This document shows positions 11,983 to 22,667 of a DNA stretch of 64,000 bases, one piece after another (position 1 is the first letter of the stretch; each line of letters starts with the position of its first letter). Below the pieces are notes generated by a model. That model made no database searches and was not told where the DNA came from. It saw only the letters and a program-made list of their open reading frames with translations. Both the position numbers and the translations under genes were made by a program. Location: the NCBI GenBank assembly GCA_038380435.1, contig JAWZYU010000028.1:43087095-43151094 (forward strand), given 5' to 3'. Source of the stretch: Ryuthela nishihirai. Lineage: Eukaryota > Arthropoda > Arachnida > Araneae > Heptathelidae.

Positions 11983-12345
11983 TCAGGTGTGAGATAAAAG
12001 GGAATGGTGTGGTAATTTTTTTACGAGAGTTTGTGTTGGTGGTACAGGTAAGGAAGTGTTTTGTTGTGATTGTGCATTGTAGAGCAGTATCTGTGAGCTC
12101 AGAAATGTGTGGAATGAAGATTTTTGGTAATTTATGGGGTGGGCAGAATCCTTAGGGATGAAGTTAGGGACAAAAGAAGGTTTTTGGTGTATTGAGGTTT
12201 TGACAGATTGGGGCGTGCCTCTGGATAGGACACCAAGGAAATTTATTGATCCATTTTTCTCTGCTTCGTGTGTAAATTGAATGGTTGGGAAAACAGTACC
12301 GAGTTCCGCTAGTAATTTAACCAGCTGTTTTTGGTTTCCAGCCAA
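11983..12345 (-). pseudogene. Penelope-like reverse transcriptase thumb fragment
   Basis: 120-aa open piece starting after the YMDD box. It has LVKLLAELGTVFPTIQFTHE and NGSINFLGV, matching the thumb region in which families read Ile-Gln-Phe-Thr and Asn-Phe-Leu-Asp. It ends 5 bases before the endonuclease piece, in another frame. Confidence 0.72.
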
Positions 12346-12925
12346 GATTAAAAAATATCATCCATGTATCTTTTCTAAAGTATAGGGGTCCATGTCTTCT
12401 GTATGTCTGAGTATAACATCTGCTAGAAATCCTGATAGGGGAGATCACATGGGGGACACCTGTTTGATAATAAATTTGCTGATTAACCTGGAAATAATTA
12501 TCGGTTGTGGCAAGGTCTAAAGCATCATGCATGCTAAAGTATTCAGTTGAGATGGGTCTTGCAGTTTCCAACCATTTGGTCTTTTTTAGTCTTATATTAG
12601 CATCCAAAACAGGTGTGTTGGGGTACAGGGCTATGACATCAAAAGAGTGGAAAGTATAATGGGATAAGATAGTAGTGTCATGCAAAATTTGGACAAATTC
12701 ATGGGCTGAGGTTATGGTATATTGGTTATTATCATACAGTAGTTTAAAGAAATTGTATAGGGCACGTTCTAAGTTGTAGGTTAGAGCTTTAGATTTATTA
12801 ACAAGGCAATGGAAAGGTCGGTTCTCCTTTTGTAATTTAATTTTGACAAATAGTTGGGGGGGGGGGTTTGGGATAAATGGGGGCTCTTCATGCTTTCCTA
12901 ATAGGGAGGTGCAGGAAGGGGTCAT
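12317..12925 (-). pseudogene. Penelope-like reverse transcriptase fragment
   Basis: 202-aa open piece. It contains the reverse transcriptase fingers and the first catalytic Asp in FDVIALYPNTP, then NYFQVNQQIYYQTGVP. The next box (Met-Gly-Ser-Pro-Leu-Ser in the family) is scrambled by small indels, and the YMDD box lies in another frame at the end of the piece. It is clearly of this family but broken. Confidence 0.78.
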
Positions 12926-13479
12926 TCTTTAAATATTCAGCTTAAGCATCATTTTAGGTAGTGACTCAGAATCAATAGATGTGGCTTTAATTTCTTTTAA
13001 TGCTTGCTTTATTTTCGTGTTGTATTCTTCATTAATGAGAACCAATTGGTCATTTTATCTGCCAGCAAAGTTTTAATGTTATTTTTCTTCTTAATACACT
13101 TTAGAGATTTTTGTTGCAGTTTTGTTACTTGTTTACTGTGCATAATTTATAGATCAAAACAGTTTAAACCAATATTTGTCTTTCTGTATATCCGGTATGG
13201 GATTGATTACTTGTTTGATGTGTGGGATGACATTGTGCAAAGATGGCACGGGTGAAGGTATGGCAAATTTAGGGCCTCTTTCCAACAGTTCCATTTCTTC
13301 TTTGCTTAGATCTCAACTTTTCCACTAATTACAGTGATATAGAGAAATTCAATAATTTTTTATCAACACTGACTTAAACATCTGTCTTTTAGATTCTAAT
13401 TTTTTCGGTTAGGAGTGTGAGCTAGTGTTGACATAAACCTAGCAACTTAGCACTATGGAAAAATTATTTTACCTTTAAA

Positions 13480-13925
13480 AATTATAATTTTATAAAAATT
13501 ATAATTTTATAAAAATGATCTGTAAATTTTAAAGAAAAATTTTTATCTCAAAATAAACTATTGGAGATCAATAAATTGATTTATTGATGTTAAAGTTAAC
13601 AGTAACTCAGTGGGTATTATTTATTTATTAAATCATTAATAACGCTAATAGCTTGAAGTGACTTATTTATTTACATCTTACTGAGCGCAACATAAAAAAA
13701 TAGTTGCCCTACCAGACCATAGATGGCACCAAATCATGGAAAGAGTGATAAGTCATATTAGTGGAGAAAAGACAATGCTAATGTTAATTTAGTGGTCTTA
13801 GAACACTCTAGTATGTTTCTGAAGAGATGTGGGTCAAAATGTTGCCAAAACTTTTTTCCAGAAAACCATTGATGTTAAAGTCAACAGGTAACTCTGTGAA
13901 TATTATTTATTTATTGAACTATTGG
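13480..13925. repeat. AT-rich repeats: short tandem and a 50-bp dispersed pair
   Basis: AAAATTATAATTTTAT occurs about 2.5 times at 13485-13516. TTGATGTTAAAGTTAACAGT at 13584 recurs as TTGATGTTAAAGTCAACAGG at 13870, each followed by ATTATTTATTTATTGAA-like sequence. Confidence 0.6.
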
Positions 13926-14673
13926 AATCTGTTTGCTATTTTAGGTAAGCAGTAAGTAGGTTTAGGTAAGGCAGTAAATTTAATTCCATTGTATCAAGTC
14001 TGAAATATTACTACAGACAAATTTGCATAAAAGTTATATTTATCTAAAGTACTAAAAGGAATTGAAAGTGATTGAAAATATCATTATGACTAACCATATC
14101 TGTTCAAGTTATTATTTTAAGCATGATAATACGATAGCAGACAATTCAATGCAAAGCTCAATAATTTTAACAGGAAACTGTGACCTGACAGCTGATTTCA
14201 AATACAGTTAAAAGGAAAAATAATCATTCTTTGAAGATTATAGAATAGAAAACAGACATCAAAGTATGCGTTAAATGCTTTACTTTCCATATCATAAAAA
14301 TCTATTTTGTCTATTTATGGAAATTTTTGAAATTAATTTACAAAATATATGGTGGATACTTAAAATTAAATTTGTAACCACTAAAATTTAGATGAAAGCA
14401 ATCCATTTGAAGTATCAAGGAGGATGATTATATCGTTTTGTTTTGTAATGATGTCACAGATTGTTTATGCCATTATCTTTCAGATTTTCTAATGAACCTG
14501 CTGGTGGTATGATAAAAATTAAATAGAGCAATTTTAAAATGCACAATGCTTATGGAAGCAAATGTTGGTCATGGTTTGGTTTTTAACTAAATAAACTTAT
14601 CAGGATTGTAAGAATATTCTGAATTTAGCATCACTGAGTCTAATGCCAAATAATACTCTAGTATTCAGTGCAA

Positions 14674-15046
14674 GGGCGGGGGTGGCTCAGTCGGTAGCGC
14701 GCCAGGCTCGTAATCTGTAGTTCCCAGGTTCGAGTCCCAGCTGGGTCAGCGTTGAGATTTATCTCCGCAAAAATTCCCCGCCCTGCCCACGGTCAGTAGC
14801 GGACACTGATGGGCTTGGAAAGGCCGCCGTCCGTCGGATGGGATGTTAGCCGTGTGCAGGAGAGCCATACCCTGTGCACGTTAAAGAACACGCTGGATGG
14901 CCTTGACGGGAGGCTACCATCTGTCTCCCAACAGCTGTTCCAGTGGGTCCCCTCCCCCAACCTTCTCTGAGCCTTCGGGGTCCATGTGACCTGGCCATTT
15001 AGCCCATGGTGTGCAAAAAAGTGCCGCTCAGAGGTAAAGCAACCCA
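14674..15046 (+). mobile_element. SINE family 1 copy, full length, best preserved
   Basis: The 373-bp copy is flanked by an exact 14-bp duplication AGTATTCAGTGCAA (14660-14673 and 15047-15060). The head has TGGCTCAGTCGGTAGCGCG and GGTTCGAGTCCCAGC, RNA polymerase III A and B boxes. The anticodon-like loop reads CTCGTAA here and CTCATAA in the copies at 38342 and 40791, pointing to an elongator tRNA-Met ancestor. It is the closest to consensus in the window. Confidence 0.95.
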
Positions 15047-15479
15047 AGTATTCAGTGCAATGCCCAAGTGTATATATAATTTCTAAGAAAGTTTTAGATT
15101 AAATAGATACATGATAATTTCAAATTAATACCAGATCATTTCACACGGTCAATTTCAGATCAAAGTTATATGGACAATCAATCCTCATAAAGTATTGAGA
15201 GATTATTAGGTTTGCACCTTTATTTAGATATTTCATGTTTACCCATTTGAGATATTTAGGAATATGGCAACCAGATAGATCATTGATCTTAAGTCTAAAT
15301 AATATTAAAGCAAAGCATGAATATTGCAATTTCAATTACAGACAAATGATGGGTCGTGTTATTGACTTACTCATTTAGTATGAGTTGATAGCATTGATGA
15401 AGGGATATTTTGATGGTTTTGCTAATTTACTTAGCATCACTAAGCTCAAAGCTTCTTCCCCCCCCCCCCTTCAATTGTA

Positions 15480-15942
15480 AACACTTAACCACGAATGAAA
15501 TAAATGGAAACTGTCTACTCATAAGCATTACAAACTGCCCTGTATATCAGTAAACTGAAATACATATATATTAATACAGAAAAACAAAACATCATGCAAC
15601 AAGGAAATTGCAACACCACCAAGTTAATGAGAGAATCCATAAAACTGAATACATATATGAGGGACATCATGAGAAGTAAATTATTGAAGTTAAGAGGCAG
15701 GAATGTGCAGAACACTAACCTTTATCCAGTAAGCAGTATGCCCACCTTTATCAGTGATATAAGCATTGATACAGCCAAAAATACTCTTAATCAAACTGTC
15801 AGTCATGCCTGGGATTTCATCCTTGCATCATAAATATGTTTTTGTAAGATGTGTGCACAGTGTCCTTATGGAATTAGTCCTAATATGGTCCCAGACATGT
15901 TTGATGGAGGACAGCTGCCTAATCATCAGTGTCATGGTAGTG
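15480..15942. repeat. Probable unclassified repeat interrupted by a SINE
   Basis: Complex sequence with GCAACAAGGAAATTGCAACA at 15597 is higher in GC than its surroundings. It continues after the SINE (16300-16480), so the SINE seems inserted in an older element of unknown class. Overlapping open frames show no known motif. Confidence 0.4.
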
Positions 15943-16289
15943 TTGTTTTATTTCTGAGCAGCACTTTTTTTTTTTGCATACAGTGGGATGAATGGCCAGA
16001 TCACAAGGACCCCAAGGGTTCAGAGAAGGTTGGGGGAAGGGGACCTACTGGGCAGCTGTTAGGAGACAGATGGTAGTCTCCTGTCAAGGCCATCCAGCAT
16101 GTTCTTTAATGTGCACCACAGTTTTATATCCTATCTAACAGATGGTAGCCTTTCCAAGGCTGTCAGTGTCCCCTTCTGACCAAAGGCAGGGAGTTGTACA
16201 GAGAAAAATATCAGCAGTGGCCCAGCTGGGACTCGAACCCAGGAAATGCAATACATGAGCTTGGCCCATTACCAACTAGACACCCCAGC
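15943..16289 (-). mobile_element. SINE family 1 copy
   Basis: Minus strand; the head is at the right (GACTCGAACCC at 16230). Approximate 10-bp duplications CATGGTAGTG and CATGGTACTG flank it. It is moderately decayed, with a deletion in the body. Confidence 0.88.
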
Positions 16290-16526
16290 CATGGTACTGT
16301 ATCCACACCAAGTAAGCTCTCTGGGTAACATGCAGTTTGTGGGCAGGCATTTTTGTGCTGCAAAAATACTACCCAAAACATTGCAGAGAAATAGTAGGAG
16401 TATGAATTGCACATCCAGGTTGACACATACTGGGTTGAACCTAAAGTTCATTCAGATTTTAGGAAAAATTTCAAACTCAAATATTGAATATTAAAAAATA
16501 CCTTTAATCAATCATGTATTTTTAGC

Positions 16527-16722
16527 CGTCCCATGGCTGAGTGGTTAGCGTGCTTGGCTACTGATCTAAGGGACCTGGGTTCGAGCCCCGGGTAAGGCAT
16601 GTATGTTTGTGTCGTTTTTTCTGCTGAGGTATTGCCATCCTCTCAGATCTTCTACTGTGGCATATAAACTGACAGGCTCATGTCAGACCTCTTGTGGCAA
16701 GCAGCTGCTTGAGGGGGTTTTT
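16527..16722 (+). mobile_element. SINE family 2 copy
   Basis: A different tRNA-like head (A box TGGCTGAGTGGTTAGCG, B box GGTTCGAGCCCC) is followed by a body with TTTTTCTGCTGAGGTATTGC and an end GGCAAGCAGCTGCTTGAGG. The end resembles the 3' end of the RTE-like LINE in this window. Confidence 0.85.
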
Positions 16723-16789
16723 AATTTTAATCCACCATTTTGTTTGATTATCTTAAGTCAGGCAGCTTCATTATTCCATCAGTGTAGAA

Positions 16790-17960
16790 CTTGGTTGGTT
16801 TTTTCATTGAAGAATTGATTAAAGTGGTTTTTAAGGGCCTCCAAAGATTGAAACTCTACCGTTCAAACAGTTTTGCAGCAACCAGAATAAATGACAATTC
16901 AGGAGTGTAATGTCAGGCGAATATGGTGGGTGACACAAAACATCCCAACTGCAACAATTTTTGCCTGGAGATCAAAGATACGTGGTCTCACATTGTCATG
17001 TGGAACAATACTTCTTTGTGATTTGCTAATTCTGGATATTTTTCATCAATTGCTGTTTTCATTCAATCCAATTTTCAGCTCATCAAAATCTAATTTTCAA
17101 ACCAATCCAATTCAACCAGTAATGTAACTGGTATAGTAGTTAGGGAGCTAGCGACTGTTTCAACAAGGCAAACTTTGTGTGAACTCTGAGGCAATAGTCA
17201 GCACAGCAGTAACTTAGGGTATGTCCTTGTATGAGAAGGCCCGTAAAAGCTAGGAGTGGCTTCTAGCATTCTTCTCTGTCCTATATGTCGCAAATAAAAA
17301 AAAAAAATTGCAAGCAATACTGATATGAATCATAGCTTCTTTGGATGCAGACCAGCCTTTGGTTGCCGTAATGGAGGCTCACTTGCTTGATCCAGAATCT
17401 TTTTCTTTGGACATTGTTGTAAAGGATCCATTTTTCATTAACTGCTTCAAAAATGGTTTGTTTTCGTTGTGTGCAGGAGTGAATAACAAGCAGAGATGCA
17501 CTCATTAAATGTTTTTCGCTGAATCAATGCAGCACCCACACGATACTGATTCACATATCCAGGCTGCTCCAAATGCCTTTCAACTAATGTTTGCGATATT
17601 TTTAGTCTCAGCAATTTTCTCTCGTGGCTGGATAGCTTGAATTAATGTGCTAATTTTGTCATTGTCAACCATGCAGGGCCTTCTGCATGTGGGGCATCTT
17701 ACAGAGAGAAATTCCTGGTTTAGAACTTTTCGAACCACTTTTTACGTGTTTGGTCATTTGCAACATTGTCTCCCTACACTGCACAATTTTTTTTTTGGGG
17801 GGGAGGCAGGGTTGTGTTGTATTTTTATCCTTCTGAAAAAAAAAGAGCATAAGGTGGTGAAAATGCATCTTTGTTCTTCCATTTTCAAATTAATCCTACC
17901 TGAATATCACTCACTCAGTCTGCACAGTTTGTTTTCCAAAACACAGTAGCAACTATCTCC
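16790..17960 (-). pseudogene. Mariner transposase relic
   Basis: Minus strand. Seen in family order: KWFEKF near 17740, NEKWILYNNVQRKR within 17505-17281 (the first catalytic Asp region, with Val-Asn-Glu in place of the usual Gly-Asp-Glu), and a C-terminal KNHFNQFF near 16820. Stops and indels are frequent. Identity as mariner is firm. Confidence 0.85.
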
Positions 17961-18022
17961 TTTCAAAAGCACGCATTATTTATACCCTCTAATGCATGTG
18001 GTTGTGCAGATCATGTCCAGTG

Positions 18023-18377
18023 TTTGTAGTGTGCCAGGCTTGTAATCAGCAGTTTCCAGGTTCAAGTCTTGTCTGGGCCAGCATAGAGATTTATCTCTGC
18101 AAAATCTCCCCACCCTGCACTCGGTCAGTAGGAGACACCATTGGGCTTCGAAAGGCTGCCATCCATTGGATGTGATGTAAAGCTGTGGCCTTGTGCAGTA
18201 GAGCTATACCCTTCACATTAAAGAACACAGTGGATGGCCTTGATGGGAAGCTAATATCTGTCTCTCAACAGCTGTTCAGTGGGTCCCCTACCCTCAACCT
18301 TCTCTGAGTCCTTGGGGCCAGGCCATTTATTCTATTGTGTGCCAAAATGTGCTGCTCAGAGGTAAATTAACCCAACC
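18023..18377 (+). mobile_element. SINE family 1 copy, head truncated
   Basis: Flanked by exact CATGTCCAGTG (18012-18022 and 18378-18388). The first 20 bases of the tRNA head are missing, which fits incomplete reverse transcription. Confidence 0.9.
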
Positions 18378-18806
18378 CATGTCCAGTGGCATCTCTTTGG
18401 AAAAATCCAAAGAAACTTTTAACCCAGTACTATCAGGCAGTTTCAGTTCCTGGAATGTGTACCAGGAGTGTGCACCTGCTGTACATGATACCATCTCACA
18501 CCAATATACCAGGAGCTGGACTGAGATGTTATTAGATGATGCATACTTTTTTCAAATCTCTCATGTGCATGCCTCCAAATACACGTATCCCACTTGTCAT
18601 TCTTCCATCAAAGACTGAACTCATTGGTGAACAATATGGATCTCCATTTGTGCTACCACTGTTTCTGTTGGCCTTGATGGTATTCCATCTGACTGATGTG
18701 CCCATTTCTAGCTCACTACTCCAATCCCACCATTTTTCTGTAGCAATAGTGATGGGCATTGGAGTGGTCTTTGTTTCTGAAGATTGCCATTGTGTTAACA
18801 GTGTTG

Positions 18807-18942
18807 GATCTACTAATAAATTAGCACTTTGACGTCAACTTAAATTTTAGAGGAAAAATTGTTTTGAACTGGGTGGAATACGAACCCACAACCTCCTGAT
18901 AACATGTTAGGTGCTCTGGGCCACTGAGCTATTGGCCACCAA
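18807..18942 (-). mobile_element. SINE family 3 copy
   Basis: On the minus strand the head reads AATAGCTCAGTGGCC (A box) and GGGTTCGTATTCC (B box) with an anticodon arm CCTAACATGTTATCAGG. A short tail ends near CTAATTTATTAGTAG. It is embedded in a Tc1 relic. Confidence 0.75.
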
Positions 18943-19085
18943 TCAAGATCTCCTCTAAATCACGCTATGAATATTTCTATTATGTCACATATAGGCACTA
19001 TTCAGTCAATTTTAGTCACAAGCACCTTTCTATTTGCCATATAGATGGAAAGCATGTCTTACAAGTATGTTAATGATAAATAATT

Positions 19086-19316
19086 AAATAAACTCAACTA
19101 TTCAATATCTACTAATAAATCAGCATTTTGACATTGATTCAAATTTAGAGGAAAAATTGTCTTGAGCTGGGTGGGATAAGAACCCAGAGCACCTGACATG
19201 TTATCAGGATGTCTTGGGTTCGTATCCCACCCAGCTCAAGACAATATTTCCTCTAAAATTTGAATCGACGTCAAAGTGCTGATTTATTAGTAGATATTGA
19301 ATGGTCGAGTTTATTT
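19086..19316. repeat. Palindrome made of two SINE family 3 copies, head to head
   Basis: Arms 19086-19186 and 19215-19316 are inverted copies with few mismatches. The 28-base centre contains CCTGACATGTTATCAGG, the tRNA anticodon arm of the SINE. Each arm contains the B box (GGGTTCGTATCC or its complement) and the tail of family 3. Confidence 0.85.
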
Positions 19317-19575
19317 CATTATTTAGTTTTAGATCATTCGGATAGACACAGTTGTATCACTGGTTCTCTGAAAGTCATCCCTGAACTGGCTCACTATAGT
19401 GAAATGGACCCATAACCGTTCACTGAAGATGGTAATTATCATGAGCTGTGGTCTTGCATTTTGGCCCAGTCTATGCCACTGTGTGTTCTAACTCAACAGC
19501 TCCAATGGTATTGTACATTTCTGATATTATAACCAATCCATACAGTGATACTCTCATGGATAATCCTACCTGTCA

Positions 19576-19957
19576 GGGGTGGGGGTGGCTCAGTTGGTAG
19601 TATGCCAGACTTGTAATCTGCAGTTTCCAGGTTCAAGTCCCAGCTGGATTAGCATTGAGATTTATCTCTGCAAAACTCCTCACCCTACCCTCTGTCAGTA
19701 GGGAACACTGATGTGCTTGAAAAGTCCACCATCCATCAGATGGGACATTAAGCATTGCCCAGTGTGCGGGAGAGCCATACTCTGCACACGCTAAAGAACA
19801 CACTGGATGGCCTTGACAGAAGGCTACCATCTGTCTCCCAACAGCTGTTCCAGTGGGTCTCCTTTCACAACCTTCTCTGAGCCTTCAGGGTCCATGTGAC
19901 CTGGTCATTTAGCCCATTTCGTGAAAAAAGTGCCGCTCAGAGGTAAAACAACCCAAC
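19576..19957 (+). mobile_element. SINE family 1 copy
   Basis: Full-length copy with duplications CCTACCTGTCA and CCTACCCGTCA, one difference apart. The head and end are both intact, with scattered substitutions. Confidence 0.9.
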
Positions 19958-20116
19958 CCTACCCGTCATTGTTTAGTGATCTGCACATATTTGGTATTTG
20001 TCATTTAGACATATAAACAGTATTGTGATTCACTGCTAAGCACTTATAGGGTTAAACAGTTACTATCAGGCATTCATACATCAATCTGAATGATGTGTTG
20101 CAGGGCTAGACCTTTT

Positions 20117-20492
20117 GATTATCATATGTTAGTCTATCACTTGACAAAGAGTTATTGTCAGCAATGTGGATTTAGTAAGTAGGTCTATGATATTTATCAT
20201 ATCTAATAAATACGATTATAACAACTGTGTCAACTCTTCTCCACTGATGATATTTTAACAATTGATTTTTTACAGTCTGAATTTGGCAACTTGCCTGCAG
20301 CTACCTAAAATATATATGAACTTTACCTGAACTTTTTAGCTACTTACCATCTTATGCATGTATAGCACTTTAATGCATCTGTTCTTTGCTAAATTTTGCA
20401 CATATTAGATATATTTTAAGTAGTAAAGCTACTAAATCCACATTGCTACAGTGATTCTTTGTCAAGTGATTGACTAACACTTGACAGAGTCA
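20117..20492. mobile_element. Foldback element 4
   Basis: Inverted arms of about 95 bp (20117-20212 and 20395-20492) share GTTAGTCTATCACTTGACAA and AGCAATGTGGATTTAGTA with the opposite strand. The 180-base middle has no match. It is AT-rich and noncoding. Confidence 0.75.
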
Positions 20493-20847
20493 AAAAAAAA
20501 ACACATCACTCATCTTGATATATGAATACCTCACCAGCCTAATAATATGTTTCTTTAATCTTGCAGGTGCTTAGTATGAAATTTCAACTTTTATATGGCT
20601 TTAGCACCATATAAAAAAAAAATCCACTTCATCTGAAAGTATTGTTTTAACTGAATATAAATAGTTTTAAATACTCATTGGCCTTAATTTTTGACAATAT
20701 TAAAACATTTTATTATTATAGTGATGTTTAAAGTTTCTGCACTAAGTGGAAAGTTTTAATGCAGTTGCCATTTAATTTATATGCTACTTTTTCCATCACT
20801 TATGCAATATTATTTTCATTTAAAACTATTTTAAAAAATATTTTCAG

Positions 20848-20891
20848 CTGACAGAGGAACAGATGAACAACCTGATTATGACTGGGAAAAA
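20848..20891 (+). CDS. MIER1: MIER-family co-repressor, exon leading into ELM2
   Basis: Seen: acceptor TTTTCAG and donor AAA|gtaagt. The split codon from the previous exon completes as Ser, then 14 codons read DRGTDEQPDYDWEK. Known: in MIER proteins the ELM2 domain is preceded by an acidic DYxPxxDWKK-like stretch, which DYDWEK resembles. Phase 0 at the 3' end fits the next exon exactly. Confidence 0.75.
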
Positions 20892-21511
20892 GTAAGTTTC
20901 ACTTTATGTAAGGAAAAGCTGGAAGGAGTTATTACTATATGTTCCAATGTGAACACATAAATAATATAAATACTGAAGCATTTGTGTGTGTCCTCAAAAT
21001 ATTGGCATTTCCAAAAATTGAAGTTATGGCTTTCAAACTTTGAGGAAACAGATAGTACTAACATATTGCTCACAAGGAAACAGTACTGTTTTTTTTTAAA
21101 TAATTACTAATTTTTTTTAGCTATTTGTTTACAGTAGATAATTTTAAATTAGCAGCTTCAATGTATATGAATGTGGCAACTAAAATTAATAAAGTGTTTT
21201 TTTTATTTAGACTTATTTTAGACCTAGTTTTGCAGGTGTGGAGGAAAAATAAAATATTAAGCAAGAATATTTAATTTAAGTGAAGATAACTCAATTCTTT
21301 GTTGCCTTCAAATTCTAAGATTGTCACTCGTTCATTTATGCTAAGAACTGTGGGTATCTGTAATTACAATGCAGGTATTGCTTTACTGAAGTGTTGGGGA
21401 GTAAAGAATAAAACTTCCAATGTAGTTGTTTCTTTTGAATAATTCATATTAAATTTTCATTTTTTTAAAAGTCAGAATGGTATCATTAGGGTTTCTGGAC
21501 TCGACTCAGAC

Positions 21512-21814
21512 TTGTCGAATATTTGGGTAGTTACTCGGATTCGGGACTCAACTCTAATACTCGACAAGTTCACAAAATTTTATCAATTGTACCTCAATCG
21601 TGGAGTACATCTTGGAGTGTGCGATACTTTATATAAGAAAAAATCAAACCGCGAAAAAGAGGAGGAATTAATTGATACTGCAGATGAGAATGAAGATGTT
21701 TTTGCTGATGGAGCAGATATTGAAATAAGAACAACAACAGAGGAGGGTATGGAAGAAGTTGTTAGTATCCATCAAATAATTAACAAAGTTCGAAAAGTGG
21801 TTAAGTTTTTTTAA
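21512..21814 (+). pseudogene. hAT transposase middle fragment
   Basis: 100-aa open frame. The acidic stretch followed by IHQIINKVRKVVKFF matches the hAT region in which a helix ending in Arg-Lys-x-Val leads to a Ser-Pro motif. The sequence after the stop continues in another frame (SSIKNGILQEKIRA), so a frameshift has broken it. The N-terminal BED finger and the first catalytic Asp are absent. Confidence 0.65.
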
Positions 21815-22049
21815 TTGTCTTCCATTAAAAATGGAATATTACAAGAAAAAATCAGAGCTAAACTGGCCACAATCATGAGTTAGTTTTAGATTTGTTCAAA
21901 GCGCTTAAAGATCCAAAATTTGTACCTACTAAACAGGCTTTAGACTTAGCCACACAATTATTAAAAAGACTTTACCAAAAAGAAGATAATAATGAATCAA
22001 TGGAAGCTTCACAAGACCAAGAATTAATAATAGTTGAAAATCAAAAAAT

Positions 22050-22370
22050 TTGACAATGGAGGAAGAACTTGATTTAATTTTGAAAAACGCAGCTGAACCT
22101 TCAACTCCAAAAGAATCTGAGATTTATAGCAAACTTAAACAAGAATTTTTGCCTTTCAGAAATACTGGAAAACGAACAAGTAATCTTGATGACCTGTACA
22201 ATGCACTTTCCTCCATAAAACCAACTTCAACTTCTAATGAAAGAACATTTTCAATAAGTGGCAGCTTCTGTACTACAATCAGATCGAGACTTGCTGACAA
22301 GTCTCTTTATTCGTTAGTATTTCTCAAATATTTCTACCTGAAGACCAAAAAAGCAATTGAATTTAAATAA
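22050..22370 (+). pseudogene. hAT transposase C-terminal dimerisation domain
   Basis: 106-aa open frame. Residues 60-100 contain TSTSNERTFSISGSF and RSRLADKSLYSLVFLKYF, the signature of the hAT C-terminal domain (Ser-x-x-Glu-Arg-x-Phe-Ser, then Arg-Leu and a Leu-Phe-Leu-Lys helix). The domain looks intact although upstream parts are broken. Confidence 0.82.
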
Positions 22371-22667
22371 ATAAATGTTCAAATAGTTATATCTAGTTTT
22401 AAAGTTTAATTTTTGAAAATAAATGAATTGATTAATAAATAAATTTGACTACATTTTCTTTATAATTTCTTGGCATGACCACAAATCTCAGTTGAAAATC
22501 TTGCAATATAATAAATAATTCTAATTTTAACAAATTTTAGTAATTTTATTTTGTTACAAAGACTTCAGCTATGAGAATTGTTATTGAACTCCAAAATATT
22601 AAACGTTTTTGCTTATTGATTTGAGTTTAGATTTAGATTCGGACTCGACAGAAACCCTAGGTATCAT

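Larger units (their letters stand above)
11344..13310 (-). mobile_element. Penelope-like element with GIY-YIG endonuclease, decayed
   Basis: Minus strand. Seen in order: ELLERGPKFAIPSP near 13290-13250, LVNKSKALTYNLERALYNFF, SFDVIALYPNTPV (first catalytic Asp), a YMDDIF box at 12372-12355 read in a shifted frame, SINFLGV near 12250, and a GIY-YIG-like GGIYVI plus KYVGKT near 11880-11810. Known: this order is that of Penelope-like elements, whose reverse transcriptase is related to telomerase. Frameshifts separate the pieces at 12925-12317, 12345-11983 and 11978-11754. It is flanked by inverted copies of a 45-bp sequence. Confidence 0.82.
10946..13355. repeat. Inverted 45-bp sequences flanking the Penelope-like element
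   Basis: 10946-10991 and 13310-13355 are inverted copies with about three differences; both contain CTCTATATCACTGT or its complement and AAAAGTTGAGA. Known: Penelope-like elements often carry terminal repeats in odd orientations. The pair may mark the element's ends. Confidence 0.6.
18390..19560 (-). pseudogene. Tc1-like transposase relic hosting SINE family 3 copies
   Basis: Minus strand. An N-terminal-like part (RTSDTTVSI) lies at about 19400-19340. A central RSILFTNEF, a relic of the Tc1 Phe-x-Asp-Glu-Ser-x-Phe box, and CIWRHAHERFEKSMHH lie at about 18640-18540. Between them sit the SINE family 3 copy and the palindrome. It contains stops. Confidence 0.65.
21487..22659 (+). mobile_element. 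hAT DNA transposon, internally deleted, with exact 8-bp target duplications
   Basis: Seen: terminal inverted repeats begin TAGGGTTTCTG and end CAGAAACCCTA. GGTATCAT flanks both ends (21479-21486 and 22660-22667). Length is 1173 bp, too short for a complete hAT transposase gene, but the C-terminal half of the transposase is readable. Known: 8-bp duplications and a C-terminal dimerisation domain define hAT. Confidence 0.93.

Noticed and set aside
14680..14752. Genuine tRNA gene suggested by A and B boxes and a cloverleaf-like sequence
   Set aside because: It is the head of a SINE with target duplications, and all similar sequences in the window continue into the same body.
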